Below are positions 1 to 8,468 of a stretch of 64,000 bases of DNA, piece after piece. The notes beneath the pieces are model-generated. The model was not told the DNA's origin and ran no database searches. It worked only from the letters and a program-made list of their open reading frames with translations. Source of the stretch: an uncultured Bacilli bacterium (GTDB lineage: Bacteria > Bacillota_I > Bacilli_A > RF39 > UBA660); contig CAKOJQ010000001.1 in assembly GCA_934090795.1 (NCBI GenBank), forward strand, positions 62,001 to 126,000, in the 5' to 3' direction. The translations under genes were made by a program, and so were the position numbers. Position 1 is the stretch's first letter. Every line of letters starts with the position of its first letter.

Positions 1-53
1 TTAATTAAAAAATTATCTGGCCAATAATACTGGCAAGTTATTAATACATTCAT
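1..53 (-). CDS. Glycosyltransferase, N-terminal fragment cut by window edge
   Basis: Only the first 17 codons are in the window. They read MNVLITCQYYWPDNFLI, which resembles the start of WcaI/GT4-type glycosyltransferases (beta strand followed by QYxxPxxF). The ATG at 53 is preceded by an AAAGAGGTGA Shine-Dalgarno stretch just after the sugar transferase stop, so the two genes are probably co-transcribed in a polysaccharide cluster continuing to the left. The family assignment rests on a very short stretch and is inference. Confidence 0.55.
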   Translation of the reverse strand, partial: MNVLITCQYYWPDNFLI

Positions 54-78
54 AAATATTTAGTCACCTCTTTATAAT

Positions 79-768
79 TTACTTTGCACCTTTTTTTAGA
101 AATACTACTTTTATTGTTTTAAAAACGCATTTGATATCTAATAATAGTGAAGCATTATTACAGTAATAATATTCTAGTTCTAATCTTTCTTCATAGGTTA
201 AATTAGATCTTCCATTACATGCCCACCAACCAGATAATCCTGGTTTAACACTTTCATAAATTTTATGATTTCCACTATGAGCATCTAATTCTCCTCTAAC
301 TAATGGTCTGGGGCCAATAAATGACATATCACCTTTAATTATTGATATTAATTGAGGTAATTCATCTAATGAAGTCTTTCTTAAGATATTACCAATTTTG
401 GTTATTCTTGGATCATTTGATAATTTTTGAGCTTTTTTCCATTCGCTTTTATATGGTTCCTTTTTTATTAGTTCTTTTAGTACTTCATCCGCATTAGGTA
501 TCATACTTCTAAACTTATATAATTTAAATTCTTCTCCATTTTTACCGATTCTGGTTTGAGTATAAAATATTGAAGAGTAATCTTTATTTAGAATATATGA
601 TATTTTAATGATTATAGATAATGGGATTAAAAATAAAATTCCAAATATAGATAAGAATATATCGAATAATCTTTTAGTTATTAAATAAGAATATTTTTTT
701 ACTTTAGAAAAATTTAAACAACTTTCAGAAATATCATTAATACTTATATTGTTTATATCATTATTCAT
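79..768 (-). CDS. Undecaprenyl-phosphate sugar phosphotransferase (exopolysaccharide priming enzyme)
   Basis: This 229-residue protein belongs to the bacterial sugar transferase family. Such enzymes move a sugar-1-phosphate from a nucleotide sugar onto undecaprenyl phosphate at the inner membrane face, starting capsule or exopolysaccharide synthesis. A hydrophobic segment at about residues 35-60 (LFDIFLSIFGILFLIP) is followed by the family signatures YTQTRIGKNG, KLYKFRSM, LRKTSLDELPQL and GDMSFIGPRPL. It has the short, single-membrane-segment form rather than the long WbaP form. The ATG at 768 is chosen over an upstream in-frame GTG; neither has a strong Shine-Dalgarno site. It lies just upstream of a glycosyltransferase and has its own promoter. 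The sugar specificity cannot be told. Confidence 0.9.
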   Translation of the reverse strand: MNNDINNISINDISESCLNFSKVKKYSYLITKRLFDIFLSIFGILFLIPLSIIIKISYILNKDYSSIFYTQTRIGKNGEEFKLYKFRSMIPNADEVLKELIKKEPYKSEWKKAQKLSNDPRITKIGNILRKTSLDELPQLISIIKGDMSFIGPRPLVRGELDAHSGNHKIYESVKPGLSGWWACNGRSNLTYEERLELEYYYCNNASLLLDIKCVFKTIKVVFLKKGAK

Positions 769-811
769 ACAACACACACACTTTCATTCTCTTTGTTTAA
801 GTACTGTGTTA

Positions 812-840
812 ATTATAGCAAAAATTAGAATTTTGTACAA
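812..840 (-). promoter_or_regulatory. Sigma-A type promoter of the sugar transferase gene
   Basis: On the minus strand a TTGTAC -35 box (835-840) is followed after exactly 17 bp by a TATAAT -10 box (812-817). It sits about 45 bp upstream of the sugar transferase start. The boxes are seen directly; activity is inferred. Confidence 0.7.
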
Positions 841-890
841 CGAATTGCCACTAATTTGCATAAATATATGATTTTTTATAATTCCCAAAT

Positions 891-916
891 AAAAAAAGAA
901 TAGATTTCTCTATTCT
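891..916 (-). terminator. Rho-independent terminator
   Basis: A perfect 8-bp stem AGAATAGA/TCTATTCT with a GAAA loop is followed by seven T on the minus strand. It lies directly behind the small membrane protein gene 919-1017. Confidence 0.85.
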
Positions 917-918
917 AC

Positions 919-1017
919 TTAATAATTTTCTCTATTAACTTGTAATATACACATTAAGGTTATACCTAATAAACCACCTATTATTAGTCCTATAAAAAAG
1001 ATTGTAAACATACTCAT
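919..1017 (-). CDS. Tiny one-helix membrane protein, DUF3789-like
   Basis: This 32-residue protein begins MSMFTIFFIGLIIGGLLG and ends in a short polar tail (QVNRENY). It is one transmembrane helix with a glycine-rich face (GLIIGGLLG), as in DUF3789 peptides of Clostridia and Bacilli, whose function is unknown. The gene is supported by a near-perfect AAAGGAG Shine-Dalgarno 10 nt before the ATG and a strong terminator immediately after the stop. It stands alone between the polysaccharide genes and the cohesin/dockerin pair. The family call is from recall of sequence style. Confidence 0.75.
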   Translation of the reverse strand: MSMFTIFFIGLIIGGLLGITLMCILQVNRENY

Positions 1018-1106
1018 AAACTTATTTCTCCTTTAAAATCTATTATTATTATATTTAATTTTTTTGATATTATTTGTCGAAATATGGAGAAAAATATATT
1101 TAAACA

Positions 1107-1130
1107 CAAAAAAAGACCTAATTGGTCTTT
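1107..1130 (-). terminator. Rho-independent terminator after the cohesin-like gene
   Basis: On the minus strand AAAGACC-AATTA-GGTCTTT forms a 7-bp stem followed by further T residues, ten bases behind the stop of 1140-1967. It should end the cohesin/dockerin transcript. Confidence 0.85.
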
Positions 1131-1139
1131 AATTTAAAA

Positions 1140-1967
1140 CTATTTCTTTCTAAATATTAAGTATGCTGATTCAGTTAATAATCCCACAAATAATATTACT
1201 GAAAGTAAAATCCATTTAGTATTATTTACATTAGAACATGTTCCTTGATTTGGTTCTGATGAAGAGCATTTTTCTAAGGCTGCTTTATTAACTTCAATAT
1301 TGAATTTAACCTTATCTAATCTTTCAACTAAAGCTTTTTTAGCATCTGAATCAACTAAACTATTTACAGCTTTAACTGCTGTTTCATAGTCATCATTATT
1401 TAATGATTTTTCTGCTGCTTCTACTAATTTTGTTGCTTCTTCTAAAGCTTTTTTATCAGCTTCTTCCTTTGCTTTTCTTTCTTCTTCTTTCTTTTTAGCT
1501 GCTTCTTCTTCAGCTTTAATTTCTGCAGCTGTTTTAGCAGGTTTTACATTAATATTGTAAGATTTTGATCCACCATTAACGGTTCCACCACTTACTGTTG
1601 CTTCCATTTTAGAAACTGTAATGGTTCCTGTACCTTCTTTAGTACCTTTAACTGTTAGAGTTAATATAGTTGATCCACTTTTAATCGGTGATGGTGCATA
1701 TAAAATATATCTATTTCCATTTTTTCCCATTTGTGTTAACCCACTATTAATAGTTGCATTTGTTACAGTAATATTTCCTGATGAAGCATAAGTTACATCT
1801 ACACCTTCAATAAGATCACTTGCATTTAATTTAATATATATTTTAGTTGTGTTTCCAACTTTAATTGTATTTGTTCCTGAAATACTTGTTGTTGCTGATG
1901 CAGCATATACGTTTCCTGCAAATAGGATAGCAAGTACAAGTATTAATAAATTTTTTATCTTTCTCAT
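1140..1967 (-). CDS. Membrane-anchored cohesin-like protein
   Basis: The 275-residue product has a signal peptide (residues 1-22, ending VYAAS). A beta-rich domain at about 25-145 has cohesin features: a VGNTTKIYIKLN start, an IEGVDVTYA strand and an ILTLTVKGTKEGTGTITV end. A charged coiled-coil rich in K, E and A covers about 147-185, followed by a helical stretch like the short A-x-x-x-V-x-x-L helical repeats of Clostridium surface proteins. A C-terminal membrane helix ends in FRKK. It has an AGGAGG Shine-Dalgarno site and follows the dockerin gene by 9 bp, so the two are one operon. Cohesins bind dockerins, so this is probably a surface receptor for its neighbour. The cohesin call is by pattern and needs a structure-based search. 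Confidence 0.65.
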   Translation of the reverse strand: MRKIKNLLILVLAILFAGNVYAASATTSISGTNTIKVGNTTKIYIKLNASDLIEGVDVTYASSGNITVTNATINSGLTQMGKNGNRYILYAPSPIKSGSTILTLTVKGTKEGTGTITVSKMEATVSGGTVNGGSKSYNINVKPAKTAAEIKAEEEAAKKKEEERKAKEEADKKALEEATKLVEAAEKSLNNDDYETAVKAVNSLVDSDAKKALVERLDKVKFNIEVNKAALEKCSSSEPNQGTCSNVNNTKWILLSVILFVGLLTESAYLIFRKK

Positions 1968-1976
1968 ATAATCCTC

Positions 1977-3383
1977 CTAATTAAAAATCTTCTTACATAG
2001 ATATACTATGTCAGTAATATCAATTTTATTATCATCATTCATATCAGCTGCTATTGTTTCATATTCACTTAAACTTATTTTGCCAAACATTTTATTAGCC
2101 ATTCTAACTACATCCGAAATATCTAATCTTCCTGATGGGTTAACATCACCTTTAACTATAAATAAGAAATCTTTAACAACTAAATCATTATTAATTATTT
2201 GTACTCTACTACCTGTACCAAGGTTACTTCCAAATAAGTTTATAGTTCTTAAGAATCCATAATTACTTACTAATTTTTCAACTATTGATGCATCTAAACT
2301 TGCACCAGTATAAATAATCATTTCTTTAGACATATTTATTTGAAAATCTTTTTTATCAGAATCATTTCTAACATCTAGTTTAAGATTATCAATAATATAT
2401 TTTCTTACGTAATTACTTGCTTCTTCAAATCTATTTAATGCTTCTGTTTGATATTCTTTAGTATATTTCTTAATACTTGCTATTTTAATTTTAGAATCAA
2501 TATTATTAAATCTTGTATTTAACTTATTACTTGTTAAATCTATTTCATCTATTAATTCATATAATTTATTATTTCTATTTGTAATGCTTGCATCACTTGT
2601 TAAATCTGTATTATCAACTATTTCTTTAACTTTCTTTTCTAAAATAGCCTGATATTTACTTTCTAATTTATCATATAATTTATAATAATCTTTCTTTAAT
2701 GTTCTATAATAATTTCCAAAATATTCTTTAAATAAATCATCATAATCTTCTAAATGATAGTCATTATAAATACTCATAAATTCATCAGATTTATTAAATA
2801 ACTTATTAACTATATCCAATTCATAAACATAGTCAAATTTATCAATTGCTTCATCAATAGTATATTTATCAACATTATCATATACATAGTTAAATCCATC
2901 ACTATAATATATTTTTCCTAAAGTTGTTATATTTGTTTTATTATATTTAGCAAGTTCTCTAATTGCAATAAATACATCTAAATTACCATTAACTCCATAA
3001 TCTTTTCTTTCTTCTAAATAAGTTTTAGTTATTTTAAGTGTTTCTTTATAACTATTATAATTATTTAAAAGTTTTGATTTTAATGCTTCTAAGTCATTAG
3101 CAGCCTTAACCTCTCCACTATTTCTTAACTTACTTATTGTCTTATTTAAGTTAGTTTCAAAGTCTAAAGAATTAATGCTTTTAACAAAATCTTTGTTAAC
3201 TAATTTTTTAGTCGCATTCTTATTTGTATCAGACCAATTTATTAAATCCCCTAATAACTCATTTACACTTACTTTAGATGAATTAATTCTATCTACTACT
3301 TCTTCTTCAGTATATGTAAGAGCACTAACATTAATAAATAAACATAATATAATGCTTAACATTAATGTTTTAAAATATTTCAT
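1977..3383 (-). CDS. Secreted helical protein with C-terminal dockerin domain
   Basis: The 468-residue protein has a signal peptide (MKYFKTLMLSIILCLF...), about 330 residues of charged helical sequence with no recognised catalytic motif, and a C-terminal type I dockerin. The dockerin shows two calcium-loop repeats, GDVNPSGRLDISDVV and ADMNDDNKIDITDIV, each followed by a helix. The start at 3383 (MKYFK) is chosen because AAAGGA lies 10 nt upstream; an ATG two codons earlier is also possible, and a longer reading has no Shine-Dalgarno site. Partner logic: dockerins dock onto cohesins, and the next gene encodes a cohesin-like membrane protein. What the long helical region does is unknown. Confidence 0.8.
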   Translation of the reverse strand: MKYFKTLMLSIILCLFINVSALTYTEEEVVDRINSSKVSVNELLGDLINWSDTNKNATKKLVNKDFVKSINSLDFETNLNKTISKLRNSGEVKAANDLEALKSKLLNNYNSYKETLKITKTYLEERKDYGVNGNLDVFIAIRELAKYNKTNITTLGKIYYSDGFNYVYDNVDKYTIDEAIDKFDYVYELDIVNKLFNKSDEFMSIYNDYHLEDYDDLFKEYFGNYYRTLKKDYYKLYDKLESKYQAILEKKVKEIVDNTDLTSDASITNRNNKLYELIDEIDLTSNKLNTRFNNIDSKIKIASIKKYTKEYQTEALNRFEEASNYVRKYIIDNLKLDVRNDSDKKDFQINMSKEMIIYTGASLDASIVEKLVSNYGFLRTINLFGSNLGTGSRVQIINNDLVVKDFLFIVKGDVNPSGRLDISDVVRMANKMFGKISLSEYETIAADMNDDNKIDITDIVYLCKKIFN

Positions 3384-3470
3384 AATCATCCCATCCTTTA
3401 CATCTAAAGTATATAACAAAATATACGAGAAAACAAGAAAATATTTTAAATATATTTAATTAAAATTATT

Positions 3471-3504
3471 AAAAAAGATAACTCTAAATCAAAAGAATTA
3501 TCTT
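3471..3504 (-). terminator. Rho-independent terminator of the argS-tgt operon
   Basis: An 11-bp stem (AAGATAATTCT with AGAGTTATCTT, one G-U pair) with an 8-nt loop is followed by six T on the minus strand. It overlaps the stop of 3503-3799. Confidence 0.85.
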
Positions 3505-3799
3505 AATTACAAAATATTACTTCATTATTTTCATATTTTAAGCATTTATCTTTACTAATTTCTTCTTTAGATATTGGATCTACTAAGACATCAATATATC
3601 CTTTGTTTTTTAAATCTCCTAGAGTTATTTCTCCTTCACAGTTTTTCTCTAAAAAACATTTTTTAGCTGATTCTTTTATTTCATTATCTAAAACTAAGTA
3701 TAGTTTATCAACATGATTTTGATAGACTTTAATTGAACCTATAATAAATAAAATTATTAATGTTATGATAATTATTAAACCTTTTTTATTTATCGCCAT
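3503..3799 (-). CDS. Small membrane-anchored protein of unknown function
   Basis: This 98-residue protein has one N-terminal membrane helix (GLIIIITLIILFIIGSI) and an outside domain with four cysteines, two of them close together (CFLEKNC). The domain pattern, a helix with ESAKKC then LGDLKNKGYID and PISKEE, recalls the short globular part of pilin-like or pseudopilin proteins, but no cleavage motif is present. The gene overlaps the end of tgt by 14 bp and is the last gene before a terminator, so it is translationally coupled to tgt. No function is claimed. Confidence 0.7.
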   Translation of the reverse strand: MAINKKGLIIIITLIILFIIGSIKVYQNHVDKLYLVLDNEIKESAKKCFLEKNCEGEITLGDLKNKGYIDVLVDPISKEEISKDKCLKYENNEVIFCN

Positions 3800-4901
3800 A
3801 GTAATCCTTAATAAACTGGTTTCTAAACTCTAACATACGATCTTCTTTGATTGCTTCTCTCATTTCTTTAGTTAAATTAACTAGGTAATTAATATTATGA
3901 ATAGATAAAAGTCTAGCTCCAAATGTTTCATCTGAGTTAATTAAATGTTTAATATAAGCTTTAGTATAATGTTTACAAGCATAACAATTACACTCACTAC
4001 TAATTGGTGTAAAATCTTCTTTATATTTAGCGTTTTTAATATTTATTTTGCCATATTTAGTTAGAGCGTGACCATGACGAGCAAGTCTGGTTGGAGAAAC
4101 ACAGTCAAAAATATCAATACCACGTATAACATTTTCAACTAAGTCAATTGGATCACCAACACCCATTAAATATCTAACCTTATTTTCTGGTAAATATTTG
4201 GTACTCATTTCAACCATTTTATACATTGTTGGTTTATCCTCACCTACACTTGTACCACCAATTGAATAGCCATCAAAATTCATTTTGGTTAATTCTTCAG
4301 CACAATGTTTACGTAATTCTTCATATTCGCCACCTTGAACTATCCCAAATAAGCTTTGTCTTTCATTATTAAAAACATCTTTTCCTCTTTTAGCCCATCT
4401 AAGTGTTCTTTCTACACTTTGCCTGCAATAATCATAGGTTGCAGGATAACCAATACATTCATCAAAACTCATAGCAATATCGCTATCTAATTTGTTTTGA
4501 ATTTCAATTGATTTTTCAGGAGTTAAAAGTAATGAATCACCATTATACTGATTTTTAAATTTAACTCCTTCTTCAGTTATATCTTTTCTTTTAGCTAAAC
4601 TAAATACTTGAAATCCACCGGAATCAGTTAAGATTGGTCCATTCCAATTCATAAATTTATGTAATCCACCGGCATGATCTATTACGGTCTCGCCAGGTCT
4701 TAACCATAAATGATAGGTATTAGCAAGAATTATACCACAATCTATTTCTTTTAATTCCTCGGGAGATAATGTTTTAACAGTTGCTTGAGTACCTACTGGC
4801 ATAAACATTGGAGTTTCATATTCACCATAATTAGTTTTAATTTTACCTAATCTAGCATTACAATTTTTATCTTTTTTAATTAATGTATATTCTATTTTCA
4901 T
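3786..4901 (-). CDS. tgt: Queuine/preQ1 tRNA-guanine transglycosylase
   Basis: Tgt swaps guanine 34 of GUN-anticodon tRNAs for preQ1 on the way to queuosine. The 371-residue length is normal. The DSGGFQVFSL motif carries the base-binding Asp93, FDCVSPTR carries the nucleophile Asp266, and the zinc site is the CNCYACKHY cluster (Cys304, Cys306, Cys309) with His335. A TAAAGGAG Shine-Dalgarno site precedes the ATG. It lies 10 bp behind argS, forming a small tRNA-related operon. No other queuosine gene is in the window. Confidence 0.97.
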   Translation of the reverse strand: MKIEYTLIKKDKNCNARLGKIKTNYGEYETPMFMPVGTQATVKTLSPEELKEIDCGIILANTYHLWLRPGETVIDHAGGLHKFMNWNGPILTDSGGFQVFSLAKRKDITEEGVKFKNQYNGDSLLLTPEKSIEIQNKLDSDIAMSFDECIGYPATYDYCRQSVERTLRWAKRGKDVFNNERQSLFGIVQGGEYEELRKHCAEELTKMNFDGYSIGGTSVGEDKPTMYKMVEMSTKYLPENKVRYLMGVGDPIDLVENVIRGIDIFDCVSPTRLARHGHALTKYGKINIKNAKYKEDFTPISSECNCYACKHYTKAYIKHLINSDETFGARLLSIHNINYLVNLTKEMREAIKEDRMLEFRNQFIKDYYGDK

Positions 4902-4911
4902 ATATACTCCT

Positions 4912-6627
4912 TTAAATTTTATCTGGTAAAGTGATAGCTAAAATATTAAGTAAATATTTATTAATTTTATATACTTCATTTATTAAAGTTAAATAACTTT
5001 CTTTAATGCATTCATTTTCTTCTGTTAATACTTCGTGATTTGAATAGAAAGCATTAAATGATGAAGTTAATTTATAAATATACTCACATATTTCGTTTAA
5101 ACTTCTCATATTAAATGATTTTTCAATAACACTTCTTAATTTAATAATATTAATTAAGATATCTCTTTCTTCTTTAGTGTTTATCTTATAATATTTATCA
5201 TACTTTAAATCACTTTTACTTAATAGGCTCTTCATTCTAACTGTACTATATAAAATGTATGGACCTGTTTTACCATTTATATCGCTAAATTTAACAGGAT
5301 CAAATACATAATCACTAGTACGATTAGGAAGTAAATCTGCATATTTAATAGCAGCAATAGCTAAAACTTCAGCTAAATCATCTTTATCTTCTTCTTTAAT
5401 ATTATCTTTAATTACTTTTCTTGTTTCTGTTTTAACAACACTAATTAATTCTCTTAAGGACATGATACCACCATCTCTAGTTTTAAATGGTTTTCCATCT
5501 GGTCCATTAAGTGTTCCAAAGCCAAACCATTCTAGGCTTATATCTTTAGGCACGATTCCAGTTTTATAAGCAGCTCTAAATGCTTCAACAAAATGTAGTT
5601 CTTGTCTTACATCAGTTAAATAAAAATATTTTGATGCCTTAAATCTTTTAACTCTTGAATAAAGAGTTGCAAGTTCAGTTGTATCATAAAGTACTCCACC
5701 ATCACTTTTTAATAACATAACAGGAGGTATTTCTTTTTTATCATTTTCTTCTTTAACATCAATAATAGTTGCTCCGTTAGAAATAGTTGTAAAAGGTTTA
5801 GTAACTGTTAAAACATCTTCAATATAATCATCAGCATCTCTTTCACCTTCATATAAATCAAAAGTACAATTAAGCTTTTTGTAAATATCTTCAATATCTA
5901 AAATTGATAATTTAGTAAAGGCTTTATATAAATCATAGATTCCTTTTTCTTTCTTTTGAAGTTTAACAGTAAGTTCTCTAGCTTCATTTAAATATTCTTC
6001 ATCTTCTTTAGCTTTAGCACTTGCTAAGGGATAAATATTATATAAATCTTCTAAAGTAACTGGTGATTCGTTTGGATAACTATCTAAATTAGGATTAAAG
6101 AAATCTAAATTAGGGTACCTATGTTTAATTTCACAAATAATTAACCCCATCGGTCTACCCCAATCTCCATAATGAACATCACTTATTGTTTTATAACCAA
6201 CTGCTTCACATAATCTTTTTAGGGCTTCACCAATATTAGGGCTTCTTAAGTGTCCAGCATGAAGAGCTTTAGCAACATTTGCTCCACCATAATCTAAGAA
6301 AATAGTTTCATCAGTATTTATTTTAAAAGTATTTATATCAAAATTATTAACTATTTCATTAAGATAATCTATTAAAGCTTTATCTGATAAAGTTATATTT
6401 ATAAATCCATTGACATTGGATACTTCTTTAAACATATCATTATCTTTTAATTTACAAACTATTTCATCAGCTATAACCATCGGACTTTTATGCATTGTTT
6501 TAGCAAGTTTAAACGCTCCATTATATTGATAATCACTTATATCTGGTCTATTACTAACAGAAACTTCTGGTGTTTCATCGTAGCCCAGTTCTTTAATTAT
6601 TTCATTTATTTTTAATACTAAGTTCAT
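4912..6627 (-). CDS. argS: Arginyl-tRNA synthetase
   Basis: This 571-residue class I aminoacyl-tRNA synthetase attaches arginine to tRNA-Arg. The N-terminal tRNA-recognition domain (about 1-105) is followed by YGGANVAKALHAGHLRSP with the HAGH signature (123-126). The KMSKS-equivalent loop of ArgS appears as GPDGKPFKTRDGG. The helical anticodon-binding domain closes the protein, ending ILAITLPDKI as in typical ArgS. Length and domain order are normal. It is first in the argS-tgt operon. Confidence 0.97.
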   Translation of the reverse strand: MNLVLKINEIIKELGYDETPEVSVSNRPDISDYQYNGAFKLAKTMHKSPMVIADEIVCKLKDNDMFKEVSNVNGFINITLSDKALIDYLNEIVNNFDINTFKINTDETIFLDYGGANVAKALHAGHLRSPNIGEALKRLCEAVGYKTISDVHYGDWGRPMGLIICEIKHRYPNLDFFNPNLDSYPNESPVTLEDLYNIYPLASAKAKEDEEYLNEARELTVKLQKKEKGIYDLYKAFTKLSILDIEDIYKKLNCTFDLYEGERDADDYIEDVLTVTKPFTTISNGATIIDVKEENDKKEIPPVMLLKSDGGVLYDTTELATLYSRVKRFKASKYFYLTDVRQELHFVEAFRAAYKTGIVPKDISLEWFGFGTLNGPDGKPFKTRDGGIMSLRELISVVKTETRKVIKDNIKEEDKDDLAEVLAIAAIKYADLLPNRTSDYVFDPVKFSDINGKTGPYILYSTVRMKSLLSKSDLKYDKYYKINTKEERDILINIIKLRSVIEKSFNMRSLNEICEYIYKLTSSFNAFYSNHEVLTEENECIKESYLTLINEVYKINKYLLNILAITLPDKI

Positions 6628-6669
6628 TTCAAATCAACTCCATTTGTATATTATCATAATTTTCAAAAG

Positions 6670-6693
6670 AAAAAAACTACTCACTTGTAGTTT
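6670..6693 (-). terminator. Rho-independent terminator of the 6726-8321 gene
   Basis: AAACTAC-AAGTGA-GTAGTTT followed by T residues on the minus strand. It lies between the stop of the TasA-like gene and the start of argS. Confidence 0.85.
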
Positions 6694-6725
6694 TATCTTA
6701 TATTTATTAGTTTATTTTCTCGAAT

Positions 6726-8321
6726 TCAATTTTCACATTCACGCGGTGTTATAGCGTATGGATTTCTATATGTTCCATCGCCACAAGCAAATTTAACATC
6801 TTTTTTTAAATAGAACGTTGGGTAAACGGCTCCAAATTGTGAGGTTGTTGGCAAATAAGTTTGAGAATCATATACATACATATTTGAGGTTGAGGTATTG
6901 TCTTTAGTTAATGTTAATTTATAAGGCATTGCTTTTAGATTTGCAATGGATGAACAGGTTGATAAATCACTTGCACAATCGTCTCCTAATTCTTCATATA
7001 AGAAATCAGTTAAACTTGGTAATCCGATTTTTCCGGTCCATGTTTTTTTATTTGAGGTATATGGTGTTAATCCTTTTTCTTGTTTATAAGCATTTTCCAA
7101 ACTTATATTTAAATTATCTAGTCCTCCGATATCCCATTCGACATTTGCTATTACACCAGTATAAATATTTGTATCAATAGTTCCAAAATCATTATCATAA
7201 TCAAAATAAATATTGCCGTAATAGTGTTTATAATATTTATAATAAAAATTTAAAATATCTTCGCTATTTAATTCTTGCATTAAACTTGATGTTTCCCAAT
7301 TATTTGTTCCGTTTGTATCAAAATCGTTATGAGTTTCTCTTGAAAACATAACAACCTTAAGTAATCTTTCATACTCACCTGTATCGGCATTTTTTACATT
7401 GAATGTTCCAATTATCTGAGCAAGTGCTCCAAATATGTTAATAAAATTTGAATCGCTTAGTCCAGAATTTAACAACTTTGTTTCATAATTATTCTTATTT
7501 TGATTCGAAACTGTTGTTAAATTTGTTAATGATTCATTGTAGGTAAATCTTACATTTTTATCTGGGGTGTTATCAGTAAATATTTTTGTTTCATATAAAC
7601 TATTATCTTGGGTTATTAATTGTTTATCTATTGTATCTACTGCAGTATCTCCTTGAGCTACTTCTGATGTTTGTCTTTCATTTATAACTATTTTTCCATT
7701 AAAGGTTGCTCCTTTATTATAGTCTTGATTACTTTCAGTATCTAAAAACATCATTTTTAAATTAAAGGTTATTACTTGTTCTCCATTTACGGCTTTAAAT
7801 TCTCCTTTGGCTAGCTCTTGTTTATATGTTTCACCACTCCAGTCTTCAAAATAGCCAACAGTATATTTATTACCATTATCATTTATGCCAAAATTTTCTA
7901 AAGTAAAATTTTCTTCTATTCCTTTTAAAGCGCAACTTATATTCTCATTTGTATCTACTCTTCGTATTAAATAAGCAAATTCAGCACCGTGTTCATTTTT
8001 AAATGTACTTTGGTACTCAATACTAACTACATATGGCATGTTAATTCCTTCTCCTGCTGTGGTGTTAATACCAGTTAAAGAAAATGTTTTATCTACTAAG
8101 ATATTGTTGCTTGGTTGAATATTGGTTATAGGAATTATATTATCTGTTCCATCGTTATAGTTTAATAACATTCTACCACTTGTTGATATTATTTGCGCTG
8201 TTGATCCTTCTGGATTATTTGCTGTAAAGAAGGCATATGTTACTCCTGCAAATATGATAACTAATATTAAAATAGTTGCAATTGTTACAAATATAAAAAC
8301 TCTTTGATTATTGTTTTCCAT
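6726..8321 (-). CDS. TasA/camelysin-like membrane-anchored surface protein with lectin-like C-terminal region
   Basis: The 531-residue protein starts with a membrane helix ending GVTYAFFTANN, the signature of TasA/camelysin-type exported proteins. A beta-rich region (about 35-200) shares NYNDGTDNI and TNIQPSNNILVDKTFSLTG with the DGR target at 43116-44531. The C-terminal half (about 290-531) is related to the end of 55948-57669: IIGTFNVKNADTGEYERLLK, NNWETSSLMQELN, WTGKIGLPSLTDF and a YPTFYLKKDV tail. That region has the look of the C-type-lectin/DUF6273 group used as DGR targets. Its 3' end keeps the normal low GC, so no mutagenesis is evident here. A dedicated promoter precedes it, but there is no good Shine-Dalgarno site. 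Surface display is inferred. Confidence 0.75.
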   Translation of the reverse strand: MENNNQRVFIFVTIATILILVIIFAGVTYAFFTANNPEGSTAQIISTSGRMLLNYNDGTDNIIPITNIQPSNNILVDKTFSLTGINTTAGEGINMPYVVSIEYQSTFKNEHGAEFAYLIRRVDTNENISCALKGIEENFTLENFGINDNGNKYTVGYFEDWSGETYKQELAKGEFKAVNGEQVITFNLKMMFLDTESNQDYNKGATFNGKIVINERQTSEVAQGDTAVDTIDKQLITQDNSLYETKIFTDNTPDKNVRFTYNESLTNLTTVSNQNKNNYETKLLNSGLSDSNFINIFGALAQIIGTFNVKNADTGEYERLLKVVMFSRETHNDFDTNGTNNWETSSLMQELNSEDILNFYYKYYKHYYGNIYFDYDNDFGTIDTNIYTGVIANVEWDIGGLDNLNISLENAYKQEKGLTPYTSNKKTWTGKIGLPSLTDFLYEELGDDCASDLSTCSSIANLKAMPYKLTLTKDNTSTSNMYVYDSQTYLPTTSQFGAVYPTFYLKKDVKFACGDGTYRNPYAITPRECEN

Positions 8322-8355
8322 AAAAAAATTTCACTACCTATCCTATAGTGAAATT
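8322..8355 (-). terminator. Hairpin overlapping the -10 box in front of 6726-8321
   Basis: A perfect 10-bp inverted repeat (AATTTCACTA/TAGTGAAATT, loop TAGGATAGG on the minus strand) is followed by seven T that run into the start codon at 8321. For transcripts coming from the pilus operon it looks like a terminator. The 5' arm overlaps the -10 box of the next promoter, so it could also be an operator. Confidence 0.65.
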
Positions 8356-8382
8356 ATATCTCGGTTTGCTCACCCTCGTCAA
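8353..8382 (-). promoter_or_regulatory. Promoter of 6726-8321 with flanking inverted repeat
   Basis: On the minus strand TTGACG (8377-8382) is followed after 18 bp by TATAAT (8353-8358). The -35 box is followed by AGGG, and the upstream CAAACGTTCGC resembles sequence upstream of the 55948-57669 promoter. An 11-bp inverted repeat (AAGCGAACATT at 8438-8448 against AACGTTCGCTT at 8381-8391, one mismatch) abuts the -35 box and could be a regulator site. Confidence 0.65.
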
Positions 8383-8468
8383 GCGAACGTTTGTGTTTTT
8401 CTTTTTTGTGCAAAATTTTATCTATAATTTTTATTCGAATGTTCGCTTTACGGATAAATGCATTTGTT

